A DNA stretch of 64,000 nt from Ancylobacter novellus (GTDB taxonomy: Bacteria; Pseudomonadota; Alphaproteobacteria; Rhizobiales; Methylopilaceae): assembly GCA_003241695.1 (NCBI GenBank), contig QFPN01000003.1, positions 414,857 to 478,856 on the forward strand, given 5' to 3'. The notes below the pieces were generated by a model that worked only from the letters and a program-made list of their open reading frames with translations, made no database searches and had not been told where the DNA came from. A program made the position numbers and the translations under genes. This document shows, one piece after another, positions 1-10,054 of this stretch (positions within the stretch are counted from its first letter, which is position 1; every line of letters begins with the position of its first letter).

Positions 1-1
1 C

Positions 2-292
2 GCGCCGTCGCTGCGCGCGCTCAACTATCCGATCGCGATCTCAGGCCACACGGCGGCCGGCGTCTCCGAGGCCGGGAACGTCGATCCGTGGAAGCTCTCG
101 GCCGAACGCGCGAGCGCGGTCCGCGGCCTGCTCGCCGCCGGCGGCGTGCCGGACGGCCGTTTCAAGAGCGTCGTCGGGCGCGCTTCGACCGAGCCGATGT
201 TCCCCGACGCGCCCCAGATCGCCGCCAACCGCCGCGTGACGATCTCGCTGACCGCCGCGCCCGGCGCGGTGCCGATGGACCTGAAGCCCTGA
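2..292 (+). CDS. MotB/OmpA-like C-terminal domain protein, 5' end outside the window
   Basis: This is an open frame from the window edge to TGA, giving 96 visible residues. The segment matches the peptidoglycan-binding OmpA/MotB fold. It shows IAISGHTAAG, then a Trp-Lys-Leu-Ser-Ala-Glu-Arg-Ala helix, then GxxxxxRFKSVVGRA, and near the end ANRRVTISL, which corresponds to the NRR(V/I)xI motif of the family. In flagellar MotB this domain anchors the stator to the cell wall. The tryptophan before the LSAERA helix and the short tail favour MotB over OmpA or Pal. The N-terminal membrane helix is not visible, so the exact identity is inferred. Confidence 0.7.
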   Translation, partial: APSLRALNYPIAISGHTAAGVSEAGNVDPWKLSAERASAVRGLLAAGGVPDGRFKSVVGRASTEPMFPDAPQIAANRRVTISLTAAPGAVPMDLKP

Positions 293-431
293 GGGCGCGC
301 CTCCCATCGAAGCGCCGAGGCGGCCCTCACGCCGAGTTGCGGCCGATTCCGGCTCGACGGAATCCGGTTGCGCTTGGCGTCGCGTCGGCCATCGGATAGG
401 TCGCTCGGACGACGCCTTTCGGGAGTCCGCG

Positions 432-1895
432 ATGTCATCGTTCACCCCCGCACGCGCCACGACCCGCCGGCTTGCAGCCGGCGCCGGCCTCGCGCTCGCG
501 GCGGCCGCGGCGCTCTTTCTTCTCGACCCGTTTCTTCGGCCGTTGATCCATGGCCATGTCGACGGCCGCGCGCTGTCGCCGCTCTGGGCGCTGCCGCTCG
601 TCGGCATGCTGGGCTCGATCGCGGTCCTGCCGCTCGCGGCCCCCCATTTCTGGCACCGTCACTACGGCAAGGTCGCGGCCTTCTGGGCGCTCGCGCTGCT
701 GATCCCCTTCGCCGCCGCTGAAGGGCCGGGCGCCGTCGCCTCCGAGGTCGTCCACGCCGCAACGCTCGAATACGTCCCCTTCATCATTCTGCTGTTCTCG
801 CTCTTCACCATCTCGGGCGGGCTGCTGGTGAAGGGAAACATCCACGGCTCCCCCGCGGTGAACACCGGGCTGCTCGCGATCGGGACGCTGCTCGCGAGCG
901 TCATCGGCACCACCGGCGCCTCGATGGTGCTGATCCGCCCTCTGCTGCGCGCGAACGACAACCGGCGACGCAACGTCCATGTCGTGGTGTTCTTCATCTT
1001 CCTCGTGTCGAACGTCGGCGGCGCGCTGACGCCGCTCGGCGATCCGCCGCTGTTCCTGGGCTTCCTTCAGGGCGTCGATTTCTTCTGGACCCTGAGGCAT
1101 CTGGGACCCGAGACAGTCTTCCTCGTCGTGATCCTGCTGGCGCTGTTCTACCTGCTCGACCGCTGGCTCTACGCGCGCGAAGAAGCGCCCGCGAAGCCCG
1201 ATCCCACGCCCGACAGCCGGGTGCGGCTGGTCGGCCTGAGGAACCTGCCGCTGCTCGCCGGCGTCGTCGTCGCGATCCTGATGAGCGGCGTCTGGAAGCC
1301 GGGCGTCGAGTTCGATCTCTGGGGCACGCATGTCGCGCTGCAGTCGCTCCTCCGCGACGCGATCCTGATCCTGCTGGCGCTGGTCTCGCTAGCGATTACG
1401 CCGGCGGAGGTGCGCGAGGAGAACGGTTTCGACTGGGAGCCGATCCGCGAGGTCGCGAAGCTGTTCGCGGGCATCTTCGCCACCCTCATTCCGGCGCTGC
1501 TGATCCTGAAGGCGGGGAGCGAAGGCGCGGCGGCGCCGCTGGTGGCGCTCGTCTCCGACGGGAGCGGCGCCCCGCGCGACGAGGTCTATTTCTGGCTGAC
1601 CGGGCTGCTGTCGAGCGTGCTCGACAACGCCCCGACCTATCTCGTGTTCTTCAACCTCGCGGGCGGAAACGCGCAGGAGCTGATGGGACCGCTCGCCTCG
1701 ACCCTCGCCGCGATCTCGGGCGGCGCGGTGTTCATGGGCGCGCTGACCTATATCGGCAACGCGCCAAACTTCATGGTGCTGGCGATCGCCCGCAACCGCG
1801 GCGTGAAAATGCCCAGCTTCTTCGGCTACATGGCTTGGAGCTTCGGGATTCTGGGTCCGTGCTTCCTGCTCGTGACGTGGGTGTTCTTCCTCTGA
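432..1895 (+). CDS. CitMHS_2-type sodium:proton antiporter / citrate transporter-like protein
   Basis: The product is a 487-residue polytopic membrane protein with about 11-12 hydrophobic segments. It belongs to the ion-transporter superfamily group usually annotated as 'sodium:proton antiporter' (CitMHS_2). Recognisable blocks are IGTTGASMVLIRPLLRAN (about 155-172), NVGGALTPLGDPPLFLGF (about 193-211), LDNAPTYLVFFNLAGG (about 395-410) and a C-terminal IGNAPNFMVLAIA. The paired, inverted TGAS/NAP-type motifs are typical of this transporter fold. The start ATG is followed by a basic N-terminus and a first membrane helix. The gene stands alone, and no partner indicates the substrate. Na+/H+ exchange is a family-level guess. 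Confidence 0.8.
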   Translation: MSSFTPARATTRRLAAGAGLALAAAAALFLLDPFLRPLIHGHVDGRALSPLWALPLVGMLGSIAVLPLAAPHFWHRHYGKVAAFWALALLIPFAAAEGPGAVASEVVHAATLEYVPFIILLFSLFTISGGLLVKGNIHGSPAVNTGLLAIGTLLASVIGTTGASMVLIRPLLRANDNRRRNVHVVVFFIFLVSNVGGALTPLGDPPLFLGFLQGVDFFWTLRHLGPETVFLVVILLALFYLLDRWLYAREEAPAKPDPTPDSRVRLVGLRNLPLLAGVVVAILMSGVWKPGVEFDLWGTHVALQSLLRDAILILLALVSLAITPAEVREENGFDWEPIREVAKLFAGIFATLIPALLILKAGSEGAAAPLVALVSDGSGAPRDEVYFWLTGLLSSVLDNAPTYLVFFNLAGGNAQELMGPLASTLAAISGGAVFMGALTYIGNAPNFMVLAIARNRGVKMPSFFGYMAWSFGILGPCFLLVTWVFFL

Positions 1896-1944
1896 CGCGC
1901 GTGACCTTCGGCAAGCGAGACAGATCGGGACCGAGCATATCCAG

Positions 1945-2035
1945 TCATGCCCGCGTCTTCGGGCGGGTATCCACGATTTGGGCTGCCTGGGCGCTCCAAG
2001 ATGAAGTCGTGGATACCCGGCTGCGCCGGGCATGA
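1945..2035. repeat. Palindromic intergenic repeat (family A)
   Basis: Two inverted arms, 1945-1976 and 2007-2035, share TCATGCCCG and GGGTATCCACGA in opposite orientation, with about 30 bases between them. Each arm also contains its own short GC hairpin. The unit lies between two convergent genes, which is a typical place for the short palindromic repeats of Hyphomicrobiales. It may act as an RNA hairpin or bidirectional terminator, but it has no T-run. Confidence 0.7.
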
Positions 2036-2067
2036 CGGCGCTGCGGCGCGCGATGTTTTGCTCCTCC

Positions 2068-3054
2068 TCAGGCGTTGATCGCCGCCATCGAGGCCTGCGC
2101 GTAGCGCGAGCCGACGACCCGCGCGGGATCGAACGCCATGTCGAGCGCGGCGACGTCGTCCTCCGTCAGCTCCACCCTCGTCGCGGCGACGTTCTGGGCG
2201 AGCCACTTGCGGCGCTTGGTGCCGGGGATCGGGATGGCGTCGGGCTGCTTGGCCAGCACCCAGGCGAGCGCGATCTGGGCCGGCTCGCACCCCTTCGCCG
2301 CGGCCATCGCCCGCACGCCGTCGACCAGCGCCGCGTTCGCCTCGCCCGCCTCGCCGGCGAAGCGCGGGTTCATCCGCCGGAAGTCCGTCTCGGGCATCTC
2401 GGCTGGCGCCGGGACCGCGCCCGTAAGGAAGCCGCGGCCGAGCGGCGAATAAGGCACGAAGGTCACGCCGAGTTCGCGGCAAGTCTCGATCTGGTCGTGC
2501 TCCGGTTCGCGGGACCAGAGCGAATATTCGGTCTGGAGCGCCGCGACGTGATGGGTCTCGCAGGCCCGGCGCAGCGTCGCGGACGAGACCTCGGACAGAC
2601 CGATCGCCTTGACCTTGCCCTCCCAGACGAGCTCGGCCATCGCGCCCACCACCTCGTCGATCGGCGTCTCGCCGGTGAAGCGATGGCAGTAGTAGAGGTC
2701 GATCGCCTCGACGCCGAGCCGCTTCAGCGAGGCCTCGCAGGCCGCCCGGACGTAAGCGGGCGAATTGTCGATGCGGCGGTCCATCGGATCCGCGCCGCGC
2801 ACGATCCCGAATTTGGTCGCGATCACCAGCGCGTCGGCGCGTTCCTTGAGGAAGCGGCCGACCAGTTCCTCGTTGTGGCCGGCGCCGTACATGTCGGCGG
2901 TGTCGAAGAAGGTGATTCCCTGATCGGCCGCGGCGTGGAGGGTCTCCATGCTCTCGACGTCGTCGCGCGCGCCGTAGAACTCGGACATGCCCATGCAGCC
3001 GAGGCCGATTTCGGAGACGAGCCGGCCCGTGCGGCCGAGCGGACGCTGTTTCAT
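2068..3054 (-). CDS. Aldo/keto reductase
   Basis: This is a 328-residue NAD(P)H-dependent TIM-barrel oxidoreductase. The N-terminus reads LGRTGRLVSEIGLGCMGMSEFYG, typical of the AKR11/12/13 group. The catalytic Asp-Tyr appears in FDTADMYG (about 52-59), the Lys in IATKFG and the His in YYCHRF. The C-terminus has the cofactor loop IPGTKRRKWLAQN. The ATG at 3054 was chosen over an upstream in-frame start because homologues begin at MKQRPLGRTG. It is transcribed divergently from a TetR regulator, and a candidate operator lies between them, so control by that regulator is likely. The substrate is unknown. Confidence 0.88.
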   Translation of the reverse strand: MKQRPLGRTGRLVSEIGLGCMGMSEFYGARDDVESMETLHAAADQGITFFDTADMYGAGHNEELVGRFLKERADALVIATKFGIVRGADPMDRRIDNSPAYVRAACEASLKRLGVEAIDLYYCHRFTGETPIDEVVGAMAELVWEGKVKAIGLSEVSSATLRRACETHHVAALQTEYSLWSREPEHDQIETCRELGVTFVPYSPLGRGFLTGAVPAPAEMPETDFRRMNPRFAGEAGEANAALVDGVRAMAAAKGCEPAQIALAWVLAKQPDAIPIPGTKRRKWLAQNVAATRVELTEDDVAALDMAFDPARVVGSRYAQASMAAINA

Positions 3055-3122
3055 TGAAGCTGCCTGTCTTATCTGATGGAGGCGGCCGGAGACGCGGGAC
3101 TTCCATCCGACCGAACGCAAGA

Positions 3123-3145
3123 GTAAACTACACCGTACCGTTTAC
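3123..3145. promoter_or_regulatory. Candidate TetR operator between divergent genes
   Basis: A 23-bp inverted repeat with arms GTAAAC (3123-3128) and GTTTAC (3140-3145) around an 11-base centre. It lies 69 bp upstream of the reductase start and 22 bp upstream of the TetR start. GTAAAC/GTTTAC arms are common in operators of AefR-like TetR regulators. Binding is inferred. Confidence 0.5.
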
Positions 3146-3166
3146 ATAAGTCAAGGCGAAACGCGA

Positions 3167-3781
3167 ATGAGACCGGATCAGGTCGGGGAGGCCGCGACGA
3201 AGGACGGCGGCGACGAACCCGTCGGCCGTCCGGGCAAGCGGAAGCAGATCGTCGCCGCCGCGCGCGAGCTTTTTCTGGCGCAGGGCTACGGCGCGACCAG
3301 CATGGACGCCGTGGCGCGCGCCGCGCCGGTGTCGAAGCGCACGCTCTACAATCACTTCGACGGCAAGCAGGCGCTGTTCCTCGCCGTGCTGCGCGATTCC
3401 TGGACCGACCTGTCCGAGGCGCCCGCGATCGGCGCCGGCGGCGACGTGCGCGAGACGCTCCGGCGCTATGTGGCGCGTCTCGAATCGCACTGGCGCCATC
3501 CCGACGTGGTGCCGTTCCTGCGCCTGCTCATCGCGGAAGGCGCGCGCTTCCCCGAGCTTTCGGAGATCTACTACCAGGCCGGCAAGGCGCCGGCGGTCGC
3601 CGAGCTCGCCCGTTATTTCGAGGGCAAGGCGGACCCGCTCGGCCTGAGCGCCGAGGCGCGCGCGATCCAGTTCCTCGGCATGATCAAGGAAGCGCTGTTC
3701 TGGCCCAAGGTGCTGGGCTTCCCCGTCTCGGGCGACCGCGACGCGATGGTCGAGGCTGCGATCGCGCGGATTCTGGGGTAG
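3167..3781 (+). CDS. TetR/AcrR family transcriptional regulator
   Basis: This is a 204-residue regulator. The N-terminal HTH spans about residues 24-70: KRKQIVAAARELFLAQGYGATSMDAVARAAPVSKRTLYNHFDGKQALF. That is the canonical TetR DNA-binding helix set ending in TLYNHF. The C-terminal ligand domain (from about 90) has the RRYVARLESHW..VVPFLRLLIAEGARFPEL layout of the AefR-like TetR_C_7 group. It is divergent from the aldo/keto reductase with a GTAAAC-N11-GTTTAC inverted repeat between them, so it probably represses both genes. The ligand is unknown. Confidence 0.88.
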   Translation: MRPDQVGEAATKDGGDEPVGRPGKRKQIVAAARELFLAQGYGATSMDAVARAAPVSKRTLYNHFDGKQALFLAVLRDSWTDLSEAPAIGAGGDVRETLRRYVARLESHWRHPDVVPFLRLLIAEGARFPELSEIYYQAGKAPAVAELARYFEGKADPLGLSAEARAIQFLGMIKEALFWPKVLGFPVSGDRDAMVEAAIARILG

Positions 3782-3839
3782 AGCGCAACCGCCTTCCAGC
3801 GGCCTCACCGTCATGCCCCCAGCCCTGACTTCCGCCGAC

Positions 3840-3870
3840 AAAAAAAGCCCCCGGCCGAAGACCGGGGGCT
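3840..3870 (-). terminator. Rho-independent terminator of pckA
   Basis: A 9-bp GC-rich stem (3846-3854 with 3862-3870; CCCCCGG pairing with CCGGGGG) has a 7-base loop. On the minus strand it is followed by a run of seven T (3840-3846). It sits about 30 bp after the pckA stop. Confidence 0.9.
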
Positions 3871-3898
3871 GGAGAACTCGCGCAAGGGGAGTGCGAGC

Positions 3899-5569
<1,671 letters not shown>

Positions 5570-5882
5570 CTCGGTGGTCCTCACGAAACAGCGAAAGTCG
5601 GCGCGATCATGACGGTCGGGTCACGATCTCGCCGCGGAGCGGCGGGCGAAGGGGCTCGACCGGGGAAACGGCCGGATGAAGCGTCAGGCTCCCTGACCTA
5701 TCGTTCAAGCAAGCTGACGCGGCTATTTAATAGCCTTGAATCCGAACGGCGTCATCGGAGTTTCGTATGATGCGGTCGCAAAAATCGATTGACGGTCATG
5801 CGGCGGGGCGTTCCGCGAGACGGTCAAGACAAGCGCATCGATCGATCGGTCGACCGCCGCCGGGAGCGATTCCCGGCGAAGC
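5570..5882. promoter_or_regulatory. pckA upstream region with perfect palindrome
   Basis: About 310 bases without a convincing gene separate pckA from the HugZ-like gene on the same strand. It contains GGCTATT-T-AATAGCC (5721-5735), a perfect 7-1-7 inverted repeat in otherwise GC-rich DNA. This is a plausible regulator site for pckA. I see no clear sigma-70 boxes. Confidence 0.45.
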
Positions 5883-6647
5883 CTATTCCCCTGAGGCTTT
5901 GGCGCGCGCCTCGCCGACGAGCTTCACAAGCGCCTTGCGGACGTCGACCGCGGTCGACGCGCGCTCCGGGAACGGCAGGTGCCGGGCGACGCCGGCCAGT
6001 CCGATCTCGAAGCCGAGCGGGTCGCAGCCCTCGAAACGCCAGTCGCCGTCGGGCGCTCCGAGAAGCGCGGTCGCGTAGAGCCGGGTGGCGTCCGCATGAT
6101 CCTCGTTCATGTGCTCGACGATGCCCGCCTCCGCTTCGAGCAGCGCCTCCGCGCCCGCGGTCTCGACCCGAAGCTGCGGCCAGTCGAGATCGACGATCCT
6201 GCCGAAGCCCGCGACGAGATGCGCGCCCGAAGGTTCGAACCGCAGCATGTTGAAGTCGGCGAAGTCGAAATATCCGGCGCTTTCGGGCTGCCGGGCGAGC
6301 CAGCGGGCCTTCGACGCGTCCTTGTCGACGCCGACGCAGGCGCCGAGCAGCGTGATCCGCGGATGGGCGAGCGGGTCGCCCTCCCCGACCTCGGCGAGAA
6401 GCAGGCTCGCGCGCGCGTCGGACGACAGGTTCCGCGCATGGCGGGCGAGATCAGAGACGAGCATCAGCGGCGCGCCGTCGGGCGCGGTCGCGACCGCGAC
6501 GAGCGAGACGTAAGGCGCGCCCGTCTCCCGGTCGAACGTCGCGAGGCCGGCGCGGCGCGCCGACCGCAGCAGACGCCTCGCCTCGAAGACCGCATCGAAG
6601 GCTCCCGCCGCCGCGCTGGGCGCCGCTTCTGCGTTCGACACGGTCAT
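5883..6647 (-). CDS. HugZ-like pyridoxamine 5'-phosphate oxidase-fold protein with DUF2470
   Basis: A 254-residue protein with an N-terminal split-barrel flavin/heme-binding domain (about 15-165; LATFDRETGAPYVSLVAVATAPDGAPLMLVSDLARHARNL). It is followed by a C-terminal DUF2470 domain with IVEHMNEDHADATRLY (about 180-195). This pairing defines the HugZ/HutZ heme-utilisation family. The MNEDHxD histidine region contributes heme contacts in known members. The ATG at 6647 has GGAG at 7 bases; an ATG two codons upstream is too close to it. No heme uptake genes are nearby, so a role in heme metabolism is inferred from family only. Confidence 0.82.
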   Translation of the reverse strand: MTVSNAEAAPSAAAGAFDAVFEARRLLRSARRAGLATFDRETGAPYVSLVAVATAPDGAPLMLVSDLARHARNLSSDARASLLLAEVGEGDPLAHPRITLLGACVGVDKDASKARWLARQPESAGYFDFADFNMLRFEPSGAHLVAGFGRIVDLDWPQLRVETAGAEALLEAEAGIVEHMNEDHADATRLYATALLGAPDGDWRFEGCDPLGFEIGLAGVARHLPFPERASTAVDVRKALVKLVGEARAKASGE

Positions 6648-6788
6648 TGTCATTCTCCACAATCGGGCCGATCCGAACGTCTCTTTCGCCGAATCGCCTG
6701 CGAATCTTGGGGGCGAAGCGGGGACGTCACATTTAAGCCACGCGATCCCGGTTCAAGCCGGACAGTCTATGCTATAGAAGAAGGCGCC

Positions 6789-7499
6789 ATGCCGACGATC
6801 GCCCTGGTCGACGACGACCGCAACATTCTCACATCCGTCTCCATCGCGCTCGAAGCCGAGGGATACCGGATCCAGACCTACAACGACGGCGCGGCCGCGC
6901 TCGAGGGGCTGCGCGCGACGCCGCCCGACCTCGCGATCTTCGACATCAAGATGCCGCGGATGGACGGGATGGAGCTGCTGCGGCGGCTGCGCCAGAAGTC
7001 CGAGCTGCCGGTGATCTTCCTCACCTCCAAGGACGAGGAGATCGACGAGCTGTTCGGCCTGAAGATGGGCGCGGACGACTTCATCCGGAAGCCGTTTTCG
7101 CAGCGCCTGCTGGTCGAGCGCGTCAAGGCCGTGCTGCGGCGCTCCGCCGCCAAGGACCCGCAGGCGGCCGGAGCCGCGGCCAAGGGGCCGGACTCGAAGG
7201 CGCTCGAACGCGGCCAGCTGATGATGGACCCGGAGCGCCACACCTGCACCTGGAAGGGCGAGGCGGTGACGCTCACCGTCACCGAGTTCCTGATCCTGCA
7301 GGCGCTCGCCATGCGGCCGGGTGTCGTGAAGAGCCGCAACGCGCTGATGGACGCGGCCTATGACGATCAGGTCTATGTCGACGACCGCACCATCGACAGC
7401 CACATCAAGCGGCTCCGGAAGAAGTTCAAGTCGGTCGACGACGACTTCGACATGATCGAGACGCTCTACGGCGTCGGCTACCGCTTCAAGGAAGGCTGA
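6789..7499 (+). CDS. chvI: Two-component response regulator ChvI
   Basis: A 236-residue OmpR-type regulator. The receiver domain (1-120) has the acidic pocket DDD (8-10), phospho-acceptor Asp52 (FDIKMPRMDGMELL), conserved Thr/Lys in FLTSKDEE and FIRKPFS. The winged helix (about 140-236) ends YGVGYRFKEG. The sequence LKMGADDFIRKPFSQRLLVERVKAVLRR and the neighbourhood (pckA upstream, chvG and PTS genes downstream) identify it as ChvI of the ChvG-ChvI acid/envelope-stress system conserved in Hyphomicrobiales. A palindromic repeat separates it from chvG, so the two may not be tightly co-translated. Confidence 0.95.
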   Translation: MPTIALVDDDRNILTSVSIALEAEGYRIQTYNDGAAALEGLRATPPDLAIFDIKMPRMDGMELLRRLRQKSELPVIFLTSKDEEIDELFGLKMGADDFIRKPFSQRLLVERVKAVLRRSAAKDPQAAGAAAKGPDSKALERGQLMMDPERHTCTWKGEAVTLTVTEFLILQALAMRPGVVKSRNALMDAAYDDQVYVDDRTIDSHIKRLRKKFKSVDDDFDMIETLYGVGYRFKEG

Positions 7500-7527
7500 C
7501 GCGCCTGCGTCAGGCCGGCCGGCGGCC

Positions 7528-7650
7528 GACTGCGTGCTTCGAGACGGCCCTGACGGCCTCCTCGGCATGAGGACTGTTCGTGCCATTCAAGTCTACGCCA
7601 GTCCTCGCCTTGAAGAGCATGCCGCAGGCGGGCGTCTCGAAGCGCGCGGC
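7528..7650. repeat. Palindromic intergenic repeat (family B, copy 1)
   Basis: This starts with CTGCGTGCTTCGAGACGGC and ends with an imperfect inverted copy (GGCGTCTCGAAGCGCG). An internal palindrome is built around CCTCGGCATGAGG. The same family occurs at 34056-34179, where the arms are better preserved. It fills the chvI-chvG gap. Confidence 0.75.
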
Positions 7651-7679
7651 TCCTATCCGCCGCGGTCGCCGGTAAAGCC

Positions 7680-9464
7680 ATGAGTCTCGAAGCCGAACGC
7701 GCCGACGAGATCCCGCAGACGGACGCCGAAGAGGACGCCCGCAAGGAGACCTTCGGCGAGCGTCTGCGGCGCTGGGGGACGGCCGCGCGCCTGATCGGCT
7801 TCTCGAGCCTCACCCGCCGCATCCTGGTGCTGAACCTCGCGGGCCTCGTGGCGCTCGTCTCGGGGATCCTCTACCTCAACCAGTTCCGCGCCGGGCTGAT
7901 CGACGCCCGCGTCCAGAGCCTGCTGATCCAGGGCGAGATCATCGCCGGGGCGATCGCCTCCTCGGCCACCGTCGAGACCAACCAGCTCTACGTCGACCCC
8001 GACAAGCTGCTCGAACTCCAGCTCGGCCAGACGGCCTCGCCCGGCGAGGAAGGGCTGCAAAGCCTCGAATTCCCGATCAATCCCGAGCGGGTCGCGCCGG
8101 TGCTCCGGCGGCTCGTGACGCCGACCCGCACCCGCGCCCGCATCTACGACCGCGACGGCGCGCTGCTGCTGGACAGCCGCTCGCTCTACGCGCGCGGCGA
8201 CATCCTGCGCTTCGACCTGCCGCCGCCGACCGTGAAGGACCCGAGCTTCTTCGAACGCGTCGGGCAGTTCCTTCACGGCCTCCTGCGCCGCACCGACCTT
8301 CCGGTCTATCCGGAGCTCGGCGCCGCGAACGGGCGCGGCTATCCGGAGGTCGCGCGCGCGTTGTCGGGGTCGCCGGGCAGCATCGTGCGCGTCAACGAGG
8401 CGGGAAAGATCATCGTCTCGGTCGCGGTGCCGATCCAGCGGTTCCGGGCCGTCACCGGGGCGCTGCTGCTGTCGACGCAGGGCGGCGACATCGACGCCAT
8501 CGTGCAGGCCGAGCGGATGGGCATCCTGCGCGTCTTCCTCGTGGCGGCCGCGGTCATGATCGTGCTGTCGCTGCTGCTCGCGAGCACGATCGCGGGGCCG
8601 GTCCGCAAGCTCGCCGACGGCGCGGAACGCGTGCGCCACCGCGTCTCGCACCGGGCCGAGATCCCCGACTTCACGAGCCGCACCGACGAGATCGGCCATC
8701 TTTCGGGCGCGCTGCGCGACATGACCAACGCGCTCTACGCCCGCATCGAGGGCATCGAGCGCTTCGCGGCCGACGTCGCGCACGAGCTGAAGAACCCGCT
8801 GACCTCGCTCCGTTCCGCGGTCGAGACGATGCCGCTCGCGAAGAGCGACGAGTCGCGCGCGCGGCTGCTCGAGGTCATCCAGCACGACGTGAAGCGCCTC
8901 GACCGCCTGATCTCCGACATCTCCGACGCGAGCCGCCTCGACGCCGAGCTGCAGCGGCAGGACGCCGAACCGGTCGACGTGGTGAAGCTCCTGACCACCG
9001 TCATCGACATGCAGACCGGCGCGCCGCACGGGCGCGACGTGGCCGTCAAGCTCGCAGTCGCGGACGCGGCGCAGGGCCACGACGCCTATCTGGTGCTCGG
9101 CCACGATTCGCGCCTCGCACAGGTGGTCACCAACCTCGTCGACAACGCCCGCTCGTTCTCGCCGCCCGGCTCCACGGTCGCCGTGTCGTGCCGACGCTTG
9201 AAGAAATTCGTCGAGATCGTGGTCGAGGATTCCGGACCGGGCATCCGCGAGGACGCGCTCGAGAAGATCTTCGAGCGCTTCTACACGGACAGGCCAGAGC
9301 ATGGCTTCGGGCAGAACTCCGGGCTCGGCCTCTCGATCTCCAAGCAGATCGTCGAGGCGCATGACGGCCGCATCACGGCGGAGAACAGGGTCAAGACCGT
9401 CGACGGCGAGGCCAGGGTCCTCGGCGCCCGTTTCACGGTGCGTCTGCCCGCGGCGCTCGGATGA
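7680..9464 (+). CDS. chvG: Sensor histidine kinase ChvG
   Basis: A 594-residue inner-membrane kinase. TM1 is at about 41-62 (ILVLNLAGLVALVSGILYL), followed by a periplasmic sensor (about 63-280), TM2 at about 282-303 (VFLVAAAVMIVLSLLLAST) and HAMP. The HisKA domain has phospho-His368 in ADVAHELKNPLTSLRSAVE. The ATPase domain has N-box VTNLVDNARSFS, G1 VEDSGPGI and G2 GLGLSISKQIVEAH. It is the cognate kinase of ChvI; in relatives it is held inactive by periplasmic ExoR, which is not in this window. The 3' end overlaps hprK by 4 bases (ATGA), indicating co-transcription with the PTS genes. Confidence 0.95.
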   Translation: MSLEAERADEIPQTDAEEDARKETFGERLRRWGTAARLIGFSSLTRRILVLNLAGLVALVSGILYLNQFRAGLIDARVQSLLIQGEIIAGAIASSATVETNQLYVDPDKLLELQLGQTASPGEEGLQSLEFPINPERVAPVLRRLVTPTRTRARIYDRDGALLLDSRSLYARGDILRFDLPPPTVKDPSFFERVGQFLHGLLRRTDLPVYPELGAANGRGYPEVARALSGSPGSIVRVNEAGKIIVSVAVPIQRFRAVTGALLLSTQGGDIDAIVQAERMGILRVFLVAAAVMIVLSLLLASTIAGPVRKLADGAERVRHRVSHRAEIPDFTSRTDEIGHLSGALRDMTNALYARIEGIERFAADVAHELKNPLTSLRSAVETMPLAKSDESRARLLEVIQHDVKRLDRLISDISDASRLDAELQRQDAEPVDVVKLLTTVIDMQTGAPHGRDVAVKLAVADAAQGHDAYLVLGHDSRLAQVVTNLVDNARSFSPPGSTVAVSCRRLKKFVEIVVEDSGPGIREDALEKIFERFYTDRPEHGFGQNSGLGLSISKQIVEAHDGRITAENRVKTVDGEARVLGARFTVRLPAALG

Positions 9465-9973
9465 CCGCCGCCCCCTCCACGCACGCCAACTGCGTCGCGA
9501 TCGGCGAGCGCGGCGTTCTGATCCGGGGCGAGCCGGGCTCGGGCAAGTCCGGCCTTTCGGCGACGCTCGTCGCGCGGGCGCGCGAAGCGGGCCGGTTCGC
9601 GCGCCTCGTCTCGGACGACCGCACGCTGCTGCGCGCCGTTCACGGGAGGTTGATCGCGTCGCCGCCGCCGGCGCTCGCCGGGCTGATCGAGCGGCGCGGG
9701 GTCGGGATCGCGTCCGAGCCTCACCTCGGCGAAATCGTGGTCGGACTCGTGGTCGATCTTGTCGCCTCGCCGGACCGCATGCCGGAGCCGGAGGCGCTCG
9801 CCTGCGCCGTCGCCGGGGTCAGTCTGCCCAGGGTCGCGATTGATCCGAAAGATCCCCGCTCTGTCGAGCTCATCCTGGAATGTCTCATTTTGGCATTCAA
9901 CGCTTCCGACTGTGGCCGTTTCGCCCTTGCGTTCGCGCCGCAACATGAAAAGATTGCGCCCTCGGCGTCCTGA
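9461..9973 (+). CDS. hprK: HPr kinase/phosphorylase, short alphaproteobacterial form
   Basis: At 170 residues this is only the catalytic C-terminal half of the Firmicutes enzyme, as is usual in alphaproteobacteria. The P-loop GEPGSGKS is at 23-30, and LVSDDRTLLRAVHGRL carries the catalytic acidic pair. A degenerate signature region IASEPHLGEIVVGLVVDLV follows. It phosphorylates and dephosphorylates the serine of HPr. It overlaps chvG by ATGA and is followed by EIIA and HPr, coupling envelope sensing to the regulatory PTS. An 8-bp hairpin (9993-10016) lies in the gap before EIIA. Confidence 0.9.
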   Translation: MTAAPSTHANCVAIGERGVLIRGEPGSGKSGLSATLVARAREAGRFARLVSDDRTLLRAVHGRLIASPPPALAGLIERRGVGIASEPHLGEIVVGLVVDLVASPDRMPEPEALACAVAGVSLPRVAIDPKDPRSVELILECLILAFNASDCGRFALAFAPQHEKIAPSAS

Positions 9974-10054
9974 TCGCCGATGTCCTTGCGCTCCGACGCG
10001 TAGCGACGCGCGTCGGGTCCGCCCCAAGCGCAACGAGGTTTGCGCGGAGACTGC

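Noticed and set aside
7653..9362. Long minus-strand open frame antisense to chvG
   Set aside because: High GC lowers stop frequency in shadow frames. Its composition (Arg/Asp/His-rich, no domain) is that of an antisense frame, and chvG on the other strand is fully supported. The same applies to long antisense frames opposite divL, addB, addA, pckA and rpsA.
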